DNA of 64,000 nt. Source: Spongilla lacustris. Its lineage: Eukaryota > Porifera > Demospongiae > Spongillida > Spongillidae. The notes below the pieces were generated by a model. That model ran no database searches and was not told the DNA's origin. It saw only the letters and a list, made by a program, of their open reading frames with translations. The DNA lies in the NCBI GenBank assembly GCA_949361645.1, contig OX442430.1:2527856-2591855 (forward strand), read 5' to 3'. Both the position numbers and the translations under genes were made by a program. Positions within the stretch are counted from its first letter, which is position 1, and every line of letters starts with the position of its first letter. Below are positions 54,380 through 64,000 of this stretch, one piece after another.

Positions 54380-55180
54380 ATTGTCAAATTGTGGCACATA
54401 TGGAAGTACAGGTGGGTTCAGAAGTTCAGCATCTTTCTGATTCATGTACTTCTTCTCTCTTGTAGCAAGAACCCATTTACAAATCTCATCTAAGTTAGAG
54501 TAATGAAGTAGAAGGTATTGCTTAATATCAAACAAATGCACAATAGACAAAGCTGAAGACTGACTGGATGTGCATGCTTGTTCCAGTAATAGAGCAATGA
54601 TCAGGTGATGGGAAAGATGCCACATACATGTGTGTAGGTATCAAACTCTTCTTGTAAACTCTCATTTACAATGATTAAATTGAACACTTGCTGAAGTGGA
54701 GGCTTGTTCTCATAACTACGAGAATCAAGCCAAATAGAGACATGTGTGTTGATGAAAAGACCATTACTCATTTGGATTTTTAAAACATATTCTGAAATCT
54801 AATATGTAAGACTATATTGGCATTCTGAACAAAGAAAATAAATAGCTCACATCCATATCTTCATCCACACAGCCCTTGTTGTACTTGCTACTTCCTGATT
54901 GCATGAATTTGAAATGTGTTGAGGAAAAGAATTGATCCTTTAGATCTTTGCAATCTGCATGTAGGCAATGAAACATGAAGATAGTAGTTGAGAATAAATA
55001 TGTGGTGGTATATGTTGTAACACAGCACACACATTTCCAATCATTCTTGTACATTTTAAATCATCTAAAACATTTGTCTGCAACTTTTCCACTGAATCAG
55101 ATGAACATGTATCTTTCAGAGGACCCTTCAGATCTGAAGCTTCACTGTCAATACTACAGGCTTGGCTGCAAAATATGTTA
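54380..55180 (-). CDS. Unrecognised multi-exon gene or relic
   Basis: Plausible minus-strand exons: about 55180-54976 (CSIDSEASDLKGPLKDTCSS ... LQHIPPHIYSQLLSSCFIAY), 54960-54854 (DCKDLKDQFFSSTHFKFMQS, ending ...DEDMD|gtgagc), about 54797-54645 (acceptor tttcag, EYVLKIQMSNGLFINTHVSI ... EEFDTYTH|gtatgt) and about 54580-54380 (VHLFDIKQYLLLHYSNLDEI, REKKYMNQKDAELLNPPVLP). Codon use looks protein-coding and junctions are GT-AG, with one 50-60 bp intron. I do not recognise the protein. It lies just downstream of the KRBA2-like copy 2 on the same strand and could be its 3' extension or an independent gene. Confidence 0.35.
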
Positions 55181-55225
55181 CATCACTTCCTGCGAAAGCA
55201 CAATACTACCTGAAATTTACCTGCT

Positions 55226-57852
55226 GTTGCAACAAGGTATGATGGACTTATGAAAGTGCATTTGCATTTTGATATTTTGTCTTACGCAGAGACATTTTTG
55301 ATTGATGCAGCCAGTAGTGCACTTGCAAGCATTGCTCACAAAATGGTTCCAGGGTGCTTGTTGCCTTGCTGCCTCTCTTAAAGAGATGCTGAGCATATCA
55401 CACTGTCAGAACACCATGTTGAACACCTGCAGAAATGAAGGATATTGAAACAATGAATCAGATATGCACCTCAAACGATATAGGGTCTGGTCACCACCCA
55501 CTATTTCAACAGCAGTGCAGGGCAAGCTGGAAAGGTCTAAACTGGCACGATCAATGCGAGGAATTCTGAGTAAGACAATTTCACCAATTAAGAAGGATTG
55601 AATTTTTTTTCCTTTAAGGTACCAGACGCTAGGTACTTCATGTCAGCTTTTTCTCTAACCTGTAACAACAGAAAGTGACAAAAATGCTATAAGGGTTGCA
55701 TTTCAGCTTACATTTCTGTGCTTCAGTGATGTGGCCAGTGGATCTACATGAGACATTTTGATGAGCCGTTCACTATGCATGTTGTCAATCTTCCTGTCTC
55801 CTTCCTGGTCGTTAACTTGTGATTCTTCAGGCCTTGAACATGTAACTTCTACCTCCTTTTCTTTTTCCACATTCCTCACCTCGTTACCACATACTTTGGA
55901 ATGTTGAGCTTCGATTTGTTTATCAACTCCATTCTCAGTTAGAGATTCCTTTGGAGTTACATCATCATTGGTGGGCATGTTGAACTGAATTCCCTCATCT
56001 TCAAGGTCCTCCTCTAGCACCATTGACCTTTGTTCTGTTGGAAAGAAAACTGCCCGGCTCTCTGACCAAACATATCATGTACTTGAGTATTCATTGCATC
56101 TATAAAACCCTATAGTATATGGGAAAGTTTACGAGAAAAGGGACCTAGCGTGTATTATAAAAAAGTATAATAAAAATGCATTACGTTTGATTTGCTATAA
56201 CTTCCGAACAGTTAACGCTATCAACTTCCAATTTCCAACACTTCATACTGCACCATTTCTCTATGGTAAAATATATTTAGGAGTCTTGCACTTGCTCCGT
56301 GTCAGTATTGCAACGTTCGATACCCCACTGGATTCAAACCCGCCATAACTTTCGGTAGGAGTAATCAATTCGCTTCAAATTCGGTTTGTAGATAGAGAGG
56401 TCCTATACCTATCGATTTGTTCTGTTCGTTAATTTTTATGCCATCCGTTACGGAGATACAGTTGAACAAACTACGTGCACGTTTTCCCGCTTGATTCGCG
56501 CCAATGTTATAATCCCCGCCTCCCCATACATTGAGCGGAACGCAATTTGCCCAAATCATTGGCGCGAATCGAGCGCGAAAACGGGCACGTAGTTTGTTCA
56601 ACTGTATCTCCGTAATGGATGGCATGAAAATCAACGAACAGAACAAATCGATAGGTATAGGACCTCTCTACCTACAAACCGAATTTGAAGCGAATTGATT
56701 ACTCCTACCGAAAGTTATGGCGGGTTTGAACCCAGTGGGGTATCGAACGTTGCAATACTGACACGGAGCAAGTGCCAGACTCCAAAATATATTTTACCAT
56801 AGAGAAATGGTGCAGTATGAAGTGTTGGAAATTGGAAATTGATAGCGTTAACTGTTCGGAAGTTATAGCAAATCAAACGTAATGCATTTTTATTATACTT
56901 TTTTATAATACACGCTAGGTCCCTTTTCTCGTAAACTTTCCCATATGGCTTTACATGTATATATCCAATACATGATAAGACTGACTTACATATTATCCTA
57001 GGCAACCATTCACTCCAAGGTGATGCTTTCATCCCTCTGGTGCTAATTTCAGTAGCCAATTTTTTATGCAATGTCTGATGAGCCCTGTCAACTAGTCCTT
57101 GACTTTGAGGATGTCTAGGACGACCACTGATCAACTGAATATTAGAATGCCATTCCTTTAGCAAGTTTACAATAATATGATTGATAAATTCTCGACCATT
57201 GTCAGAGTGCAAAATCCGTGGCACATCAAAGTAAGGGAAGATGTGTACAGTTCTTAGAATGTCATCAACATTTCAGCTGTTTTACTGTCCAAAGCATATG
57301 CGAAATTGAATTTTGGCCAATGGTCAAAACAGTATAATCCACTTCTTTGTTCCATGAGGGAGATGTCTCATGTTAAGTCAATCTACAAAAGAATGCAATC
57401 TTTGTCCGCATTGCGTACTTGTAAAATAACATATACCTGCAACCGACAAAAAGAGCCATGAGCAATTATTGGTCTCAGTGGACCACTAGAGACCTGTGGT
57501 TTACGCAACTGACAGCTTGGACACATAGAAACAAATTTTTCAACTGCACTTCGTGGAATTCCATGATACATGCTATGCAACTGAACACAATAACCGTTAT
57601 CAACGTTAGAAATTTTCAAACTATTCTCCAATCTTATATTACCGTGACATGTTAAATGTCTTCTTGTAACCGCATGCAGGAACTCCTTTTCGTACATTTC
57701 CTGGATAAGTCCGTAGAACTCTTCAACAAATGCCACTCTCCTATTCTCCCCAAGAGCTGTATTGTCTTCCAATGCCTATATTACACAACAAATTTTTGTA
57801 CGCTAACCCGGCTAGCGAGTGACATATACCTGATGTTTAGCTGGTATGACTA
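55226..57852 (-). pseudogene. Second KRBA2-like integrase gene, decayed and interrupted
   Basis: Order on the minus strand: RRVAFVEEFYGLIQEMYEKE with the HHCC finger (VSMCPSCQLRKPQ) at 57772-57430; a broken core (MRHLPHGTKK ... HWPKFNFAYA with stops) near 57380-57250; PRILHSDNGREFINHI and SQGLVDRAHQTLH at 57224-57010; an acidic linker (EDLEDEGIQFNMPT) at 56029-55714; a strand-rich segment (GEIVLLRIPRIDRASLDLSS) and SISLREAARQQ near 55590-55370; and a Cys-rich tail (NACKCTTGCINQKCLC, IIPCCNSR) at 55350-55226. The glutamate of the third catalytic block is replaced by D (LVDRAH). Stops, frameshifts and the palindrome at 56120 make it non-functional. It supplies the C-terminal half missing from the copy at 1184-2784. 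Confidence 0.75.
56120..56943. mobile_element. 824 bp palindromic element inside the KRBA2-like copy
   Basis: TGGGAAAGTTTACGAGAAAA and its mirror bound two arms of about 400 bp that are nearly exact reverse complements (TTACGTTTGATTTGCTATAA, CCTCTCTACCTACAAACCG and others on both). The centre is near 56530 (CCCCGCCTCCCCATACAT). Flanks are TA/TA; ATAT/ATAT with ends shortened by one base is equally compatible. No coding capacity. The two arms differ by few bases, so it is young relative to its decayed host gene. Confidence 0.88.
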
Positions 57853-58131
57853 ACACATCGTGCGCTCCTAGGCTTGTGAGATTAAGGATCTTGCGTCTTT
57901 ACGAAAAAGCGCAGGTTTTTGTCGACCGCCGGCGATGAAGGATCCTTTTAGAGCCACTATGATCTTTTCTCCGAAATCTTTGTGGAAGACCCCGCTTGTT
58001 CCTCAACTGGAGGAAGGGAAACTTCTCTGCAAGATAGGAATTCTATTTCTGTCTTTTTTGTCCATTTGGATACTTAATGCCAAAAAAAAAATCGAATGGC
58101 TCCCTCTCTTTTGAGACCAGCAAAAGGGAAG
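57853..58131. other. Short stretch upstream of KRBA2-like copy 2
   Basis: No feature was recognised. It may carry the 5' end of the decayed gene. Confidence 0.4.
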
Positions 58132-58159
58132 GGTGTGTGTGTGTGTGTGTGTGTGTGCG
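58132..58159. repeat. (GT)n microsatellite, left half
   Basis: About 13 GT units. The array resumes on the other side of the inserted element at 58596-58606, so the microsatellite was the insertion target. Confidence 0.9.
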
Positions 58160-58595
58160 CAGGGCCGGTGAGAGCCGTAGTGAGTCCCGGGGTAACATAT
58201 CGTTTGGGGCCCCCGTAGGCCCTGGAAATACGAGAGGAGGGGGGGGGGGGGGGGGGGGGAGCCCTCGAGATTGGCCAAAAATAGGAGCGGGGGGGGGGGG
58301 GGGGGGCCTCGAGATTGGCCAAAAATAGGAGCGGGCCGGGGGAGGGGGGTTCCCCTTTGAGATTGGCCAAATACCAGTTTTTATACATCCGTAATACACG
58401 TACATTTAAACTGCATAACCACTGTTTAGCCATAATACAATACAATTTTAATTTGGACCGCGGGCCCCCTATTATACCTTGGGGCCCCTATTATACCTTG
58501 GGGCCTCTATTATACCTTGGGGCCCCTATTATACCTTTGGGCCCGGGGTAGGTAACCCCCGCTTACCCCCCCCCCCCCCCCTCTCACCGGCCCTG
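58160..58595. mobile_element. 436 bp hAT-like MITE inserted in a (GT)n array
   Basis: Ends CAGGGCCGGTGAGAG and mirror CTCTCACCGGCCCTG. Flanking octamers TGTGTGCG and TGTGTGTG match at 7 of 8 positions, consistent with an 8 bp duplication of microsatellite sequence. The interior holds two tandem families: GAGATTGGCCAAAAATAGGA (three copies, separated by G runs) and CCCTATTATACCTTGGGG (four copies). CAGGG ends fit hAT. No coding capacity. Confidence 0.82.
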
Positions 58596-58603
58596 TGTGT
58601 GTG

Positions 58604-60226
58604 TGTGGGGGGGGGGGGGGGGGGACATTGCTCCCCTGCCAGGACACAACTGCAGTTCGCATTCATTTGGTGAACGCAGTGAAATATAACCGTGGATGGA
58701 TTACATCACCAGCCCAATGTGCTGGAAATTAATTTCTTGTGCAGGAAATTAAGGCAGTTTTAATTATGACGTCAATAGCGTACCAGAGCGCAATAACTGT
58801 TCCTGTTCCTCCTACATGTGTACGTGTAGTGCTCCTACCCATGCAGCTAGGGGGTATGGGAGAGCGCTAATAGTTCCCCCATGGGGGTCTGCAGGAGCCA
58901 ACGCTTTTTCGATACATTGCAGTACAAAACATAGTGAATTATTTTATTTCCATGTATGTGGATGCCTGTGGGCACAGATGCTTATATCCAACTAGTGTAA
59001 AGGTTTTGCATTTGCAAACAAGTCAGAACCAAGCAGACGACAACTGTAACAGTCTTTTTGTATGGAGTACTCTATAAACTAAATGCTGCAGGAGGGAATG
59101 CCGGAGTTGTTGCACTATCACTTGGTACTTAATACAGCAAACTGATTGGACGTTTGGAGTATGCTAGATAGGGGCCTGATACACACATGATGCCCTGTTT
59201 CGATCTGTAGCCATCTTTCCGATTCTACATTTGGCCTGGATTGGTATATACTATTGTTAATATATTCATTTAACTATTCATGGTCCGTTTGTCTTGGGTG
59301 AAGAATCTGTAACATTTTTGCATATGTTCATAGTGAACGTGCAACAGAGCAGAATTGGCTAGATATTCTTACTCCATTGATCAGTTCATCTATCTGTTGT
59401 GACGTCGGCACTCTGCTTACATTCAATTTCAAAAGATGTCACGGGAATTTTTATATAGCAAGCAAGTTGCAGCAGAATTAATTCTAATATTGGGTACAAT
59501 TCAGCATTGCACTGAATCCCGTATGCTGATGAAGGTAATTGTTCAAAACGGAATTATATACATGTATAATGCACTGTTCATAGGATTAGTTCCATAGGTT
59601 TTGGAGAAGGAAGGTCATCTTGTTCCAGACAGGTTGATTACTTTAGAATGCATTAAAACATATAGCTATGATTGGTAACGATGAACTGAAACCGTTAATT
59701 TAGCCATGAGGATGAGCGAAGAAGGTATCAATGGTTCTTTAAGTTTTAATTATTAGTGCTGCACTAATGCAGTACTTAATTTTCAGTGTTACGCTATACT
59801 GAGCTAGAAGTGATGATGATGCGCTATATGTATTAAATTTTAGCTAATCAAAGCTCACTGGTTTCATATTTCTGCAGCAGCGATTGCCACTGCTGCTGGC
59901 TTATATATATATCGATGTCAACTGTCCTTTGTTGAAGAGATTCCACCATATAGAATAGACTAATAGCATGCTCTTAGCAACGACTCTTGTAATTTCTTTT
60001 CCTGTTCCCGTTATTCAGACGTCACCATATTTGATCCCGTACCAGTGCTCTTACTTGCACACGTACACAATATACATGCAGACAGCTGGCAGTTCTCTGC
60101 ATTAATATGTGTAGAACTGTAGATAGCACTGGAAAGTCTAGAATAAACAATTAAGTGAATAATATTAATAGCCTGCAAGCGGACTTTGCATGCGTCCAGT
60201 GAGGGGGTGCAATTGCACCCGTTTGC

Positions 60227-60265
<39 letters not shown>

Positions 60266-60380
60266 CTACGGGCTTGCTGGCTGTACTTTCATGCAGTTAA
60301 TGAATTTCATGATGCCTAGGCTGCTGATCACGTGCTTGGGTGTGTTTACCACTTGAGCCATATATATATTGAATATAGAA
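58604..60380. other. Intergenic stretch upstream of the transporter gene
   Basis: No gene was recognised across about 1.8 kb. A run of 18 G is at 58607-58624 and a run of 35 C at 60229-60263, only about 120 bp before the transporter's ATG. A fragment GGATGGATTACATCACC at 58693 is related to the 104 bp hairpin MITE. TATATATAT lies 20-30 bp before the ATG (60360-60369). Confidence 0.45.
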
Positions 60381-63084
60381 ATGCAGCCGATACATTGGTG
60401 CTGTTCCAAGGAGAACTTGTCACCTGCTTCGAAAGCGCCAAAAACTATCAGCATAGGTATCGGGTTCTTTTTTTTCATCAACAGTGTCGTTGGGGTGGGA
60501 TTCCTTGGTATTCCTAAGGTCTTTAGAGAAGCCGGTTTCCTCACCGCTCTCCTGACGCTTCTGGCCATTTCGCTGCTGGCTTGGACAACGATCACATGGT
60601 TGGTCGAGGCGATGGCAAGGGCTCAGGTGGGTTGCACATGCATGCACACACATCGTGCAGTCATCTTTGTGTCACATTATAACATTAAGCATGCGTATTA
60701 AACTTTATACAAAAGCTGAACTCACTACTTTTGTCCCTCTGTGTTCGGTAGGCCATTGAAGACACCAAAAACCAATCTGTTAGCGAGTGTACTCGTATTC
60801 CTAACTTCCGGTTAACAACAACGAGAAAATTTGAGCAAGCTGAGATGTGCGAGATTTTCGTTCACAAATGGCTGAAATACTTCTACACGCTTGTAATTTC
60901 GATCTCCCTACTCTCTGCTTTATTGGCGTACTGTACCGTTGCTGGCCAAGCATGGTCCATAAACCTTCCCCTCCATTTTGGACCGTTCAATGCGTGTGTT
61001 AATAATACCCTTTTCAATAACAGATACGCACCCGAGGATGGCGGGTGTCTGGCTTCGTACCGCTTCTGTGTGTTCCTTTTTGCCGTGATAGTAATCCCTC
61101 TGTCCCTGCTGGACCTCAAGGAGCAGAGCATTGTGCAGATTGCACTGGGCTTGGCCAGGTTCACACTGATAGGGTCCATGGTGCTCTACTGCATTGTCAA
61201 GATGATACAGGATGCATGTACGCCTGATTCGCCATCTCAAAGTAACTGCACGAGAATAGACACTTATTCTCTTACGACGTTTGATTTTAAAAAATGGCTG
61301 GCAGCCATTCCTGTATTTTTGTATGCTCAGTCCTTTCATCCTAGTGTTGCTGCACTTTCACATCCAATTAAGCAGAAAAAGCAGCTGGGATGGTTCATGT
61401 TGATTGTTTTACTAACAACAACGTTCCTGTACACCATCCTGGGGACATTGATATCTGTGTGGTTTGGCTCTACCACCCTTGGCACAGCTACACTGAATTG
61501 GGTAAGTGCATGCACATGCATGGTGTGCTGTGAAGAGTATGCAATAAGTGTGAGCACACTCTAATAAACTTAGTTATTTTTGAGGATCACACGCCATTAA
61601 TTTAACTTGATACATCCTTGTAATAATAGTTCCACCAGTTTGCATACATGTTTCAGTTAGATGCCAGTTTTGTTTTGCCGTGTAAGTAAATGAAGCCATT
61701 TACACGTTATACTTATTGCAACATGGCAGTCTATAACAATATGCACAGCACAATTAGCCCCACTTTTCATAATAAATTAAATTTTGACCATGTACATGGA
61801 TGTTGTATGTATTAGTCTAGCAATCACCCAGCAACAGCAACATGAATCTCTGCTTTCCAATCTCCTCAGCAGATCGTATACAAATTGGATTAAAATAAAG
61901 TGGTCAATAAATACACACAATTCACTATTTTGTTACATGTAGGTAGAGGCCTGCACATTTGCCATATTGGAAGCTTGCAGTTCTCATCAAAACTGCATTG
62001 CCAAAGTAGCAATAAATAATTGATGGAACATTAGAACAGATATGCATTGCACATCTAACCTGAGAGAATTTATGTATAGTTTCGTTATTCCACCCACCAA
62101 ATTCTAATAACTTGTACGAAAGGGTAAGGGACGTGGATCTTGAAATTTATTTATTCATCATGATAAATTCAAACAGAGACTCATTGCAGTTTCAGGAAGC
62201 ATGTCACAGTAATTTGCTGCATTGTCTAATTAGTTTAAGTCGAAAAGTCAGGTAATGAAGTACTTGGCTTAATGATGAATTCTTACTACTCATTTCATGC
62301 GCTGGTACTTTACACCAGCCCATAACTCAATTAAAATGTGAGGTTTCTTTTTATGTGCATCCTTGTCTGATAGAAAAGCACAAAAAATACATGTATGATC
62401 TTTGCTTTTTCCCAGTTTCCTTTTACAAAGCCTGGAAACTCCATTCAACTCCGCATGCTCTCCTATCTCATCATTCTCTTCCCTTCTCTTGATGTATGTA
62501 CCAACTACCCGCTCCTGGTCTACACACTAGTGAACAACCTCTTCTTGATTGTCATGGGGAGAGACACCTCCCAAGCTACACATGCGTATGAGTGGTGGAT
62601 CCGCCTTGGCATGAAGGCAGTGATAGCTGTGCTGCCCATCACGTGCGCCATGTTTGTTGCAAACCTCCTCTCTGTTTTGACCTATGGTGGCCTCATTACA
62701 TTCTTTAACGTTTTCTTCTTTCCTGCCGTGCTTCAACTAGCTTCACAAAGGAAGTGTGTAAAAATGTTTAGGAAACTGCACACCAAGTTAGATCATGGTA
62801 TCGAGGATAAAAGAACATCCCTCTTGGAGAATGATGGTGGTAAAAAAATATCCCACTTGAATGACAATGAGTTTGAACATAAACGTCTCATAGAGGATAC
62901 AGAGGGTGAAAATACACACTTCTCGGTTGGAGAGAAAGCTGATCTACTTATGAATTGTGGTCATCCTTTGTACACCACACCTTACTCAATCCCAGGGCTC
63001 AGTCACCCCATTGCAGTGGTGATTATCGGTTTTGTGGGTCTTGCGCTATTCACTATGGCAATGACTGGTGCAATACTGAATTAG
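60381..63084 (+). CDS. TMEM104-like amino-acid transporter family (Aa_trans) protein
   Basis: Exons 60381-60626, 60752-61501 and 62416-63084 join in phase 0 (CAG|gtgggt, TGG|gtaagt, ttcccag|TTTCC), giving about 554 residues. About 11 membrane segments are visible. The first has the Aa_trans entry motif (FINSVVGVGFLGIPKVFREA), followed by LLAWTTITWLVEAMARAQ. A Cys-containing luminal/extracellular loop (NACVNNTLFNNRY, GGCLASYRFC) and the mid-region FLYAQSFHPSVAALSHPI match TMEM104 in layout. A hydrophilic loop of about 80 residues (LLENDGGKKISHLNDNEF ...) precedes the last membrane helix, which is unusual. Expected to be a membrane transporter of the SLC32/36/38 superfamily, probably lysosomal or plasma membrane. 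Intact, host gene. Confidence 0.85.
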
Positions 63085-63550
63085 TATAGAATATGGAATG
63101 TGTTATGGACTTTGTTGTACTTATGCAGAGTGGGGTTTTATATGCATATCATATTGAATCAATGATGATAAATATTCAGCATGAAAATGTTGTGGGTAAA
63201 ACATTCCATACACATCTCATGCTGTATCATATCTTCCTTGTGCCACGGAAGGCGGCAAGTACAGTACACTGGCACCTTTATTGTGTTCAGAATTTTAAAG
63301 GTGGTACACTGTACACAGCTTTTGTCCTCTGCAGCAGAAGAAGCTGGAAAGGCTGACATAAGTGCCTTCAAAGCACTGAAGGAGATGAAGGTGCATTTAT
63401 TTCTGATTCCAACACCGGCCTGCTTGCTCATCTCTCCTCTGCACAAAGATGTTGCACATGCTATTGCATACACCCTACATGTGCAGACACATCCATTAGC
63501 TGTTATTGCAATTGCATGATATTGACAGTCAGTTCAGTTTTACAAATAAC
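63085..63550. other. Downstream flank of the transporter gene
   Basis: Probably 3' UTR and intergenic DNA. No clear AATAAA signal close to the stop was identified. A minor ORF (SAAEEAGKADISAFKALKEM) was not assigned. Confidence 0.4.
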
Positions 63551-64000
63551 CTTAAGTGTTGGCTGTCATTTTCATTACGTTTTCTGTGCTCAGCCACCTT
63601 TGCTGAAACACCCTGGTTGAATTAAGCTGGGTTGTAACAGTGATGTCAAAGGCAGCTGAGTTGCCACAATTGCAATTGGTAACTAGGATGTCTGCAGGCC
63701 ATGTTCTGGAATTGTCATGTCCCCATCCACAGCCAACCTCAAGGTGTGCAGATAAACCAGCTCGCTGAAAGGTGCTGTCGATCACGTTTCGAATACTGTT
63801 GTGCCTGGTTGTTACTTTACCTAATCTTTTGCATGTGACACAGTGGTAACCCAGAGAGAGTCAAGTGCACAGCTGGGACATAGAGGACAAACCATTGGAT
63901 TTCCATCCAAATTCAATGAGGGATTGACTCCCAACCATGATCATTTCACTGCTGTTTGAAACTCACTCGGATCAAGGTGCAGTCCCAAGCTGACAGAAGG
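63551..64000 (-). pseudogene. Non-LTR retrotransposon C-terminal fragment (restriction-like endonuclease), cut by window edge
   Basis: Minus-strand frames read PSVSLGLHLDPSEFQTAVK, VCPLCPSCALDS, a Cys-His region with stops, then TTRHNSIRNVIDSTFQRAGL and the endonuclease block HLEVGCGWGHD ... WPADILVTN, AAFDITVTTQL. This parallels the fragment at 34.6-35.2 kb (ALGLHLTPSECQFAIKW, RPADILVNN) and is the same family. It is interrupted by at least three frame breaks, so it is non-functional. Confidence 0.8.

Noticed and set aside
1..64000. tRNA or rRNA genes
   Set aside because: No cloverleaf with a convincing B-box and acceptor stem, and no rRNA core sequence, was found by eye; a tRNA scan would be decisive.

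Overview
This is animal genomic DNA, most likely from a marine sponge (Demospongiae) or another early-branching metazoan. The evidence is the gene content: an A1CF/RBM46/RBM47-type RNA-binding protein, a rhodopsin-like 7TM receptor and a TMEM104-like transporter, all with GT-AG introns. The kinase-like gene has a 62 bp intron. Repeat load is extreme and coding sequence is sparse. The species cannot be fixed from the sequence. One 200-N assembly gap lies at 50053-50252.

Layout. 0-5 kb: a CpG-dense 22 bp minisatellite, an intron-bearing KRBA2-like integrase gene (-) and a kinase-like gene (+). 5.3-12.8 kb: nested DNA transposons, namely a 5 kb TA-flanked element holding an apparently intact hAT, then a 3-bp-TSD Harbinger-like element holding another element, set in a tandem array. 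13-16 kb: a retroelement relic and the 3' half of an A1CF/RBM47-like gene (-). 18-26 kb: a Ty3/gypsy element whose integrase is split by a second, 5'-truncated gypsy. 27-31 kb: a transposase relic, an intact 7TM receptor (-) and a 15 bp minisatellite. 32-33 kb: a tandemly duplicated 54-nt exon. 34-36 kb: a decayed non-LTR retrotransposon. 37-44 kb: a 9-bp-TSD element, a hairpin MITE, a Cys-rich gene, a 715 bp palindrome, a pogo-like MITE and a THAP element nested in a second MITE copy. 46-53 kb: a cluster of unusual CTAG-centred palindromic elements, a 212-residue intact ORF, a short hAT and a second Cys-rich gene copy. 54-58 kb: a second, decayed KRBA2-like gene broken by an 824 bp palindrome. 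60-63 kb: an intact three-exon transporter gene. 63.5-64 kb: another non-LTR fragment.

Host genes look unrelated to one another, so there is no operon-like logic. The coherent story is mobile-element stratigraphy. For about ten insertions the ends were fixed by matching terminal repeats to target-site duplications. In several cases the uninterrupted target is also present in the window. The most unusual item is a set of short elements that share a CCGGTGTC terminus. They are built from palindromes with constant GGAC/GTCC ends and a CTAG centre, but the sequence between these differs from subfamily to subfamily.
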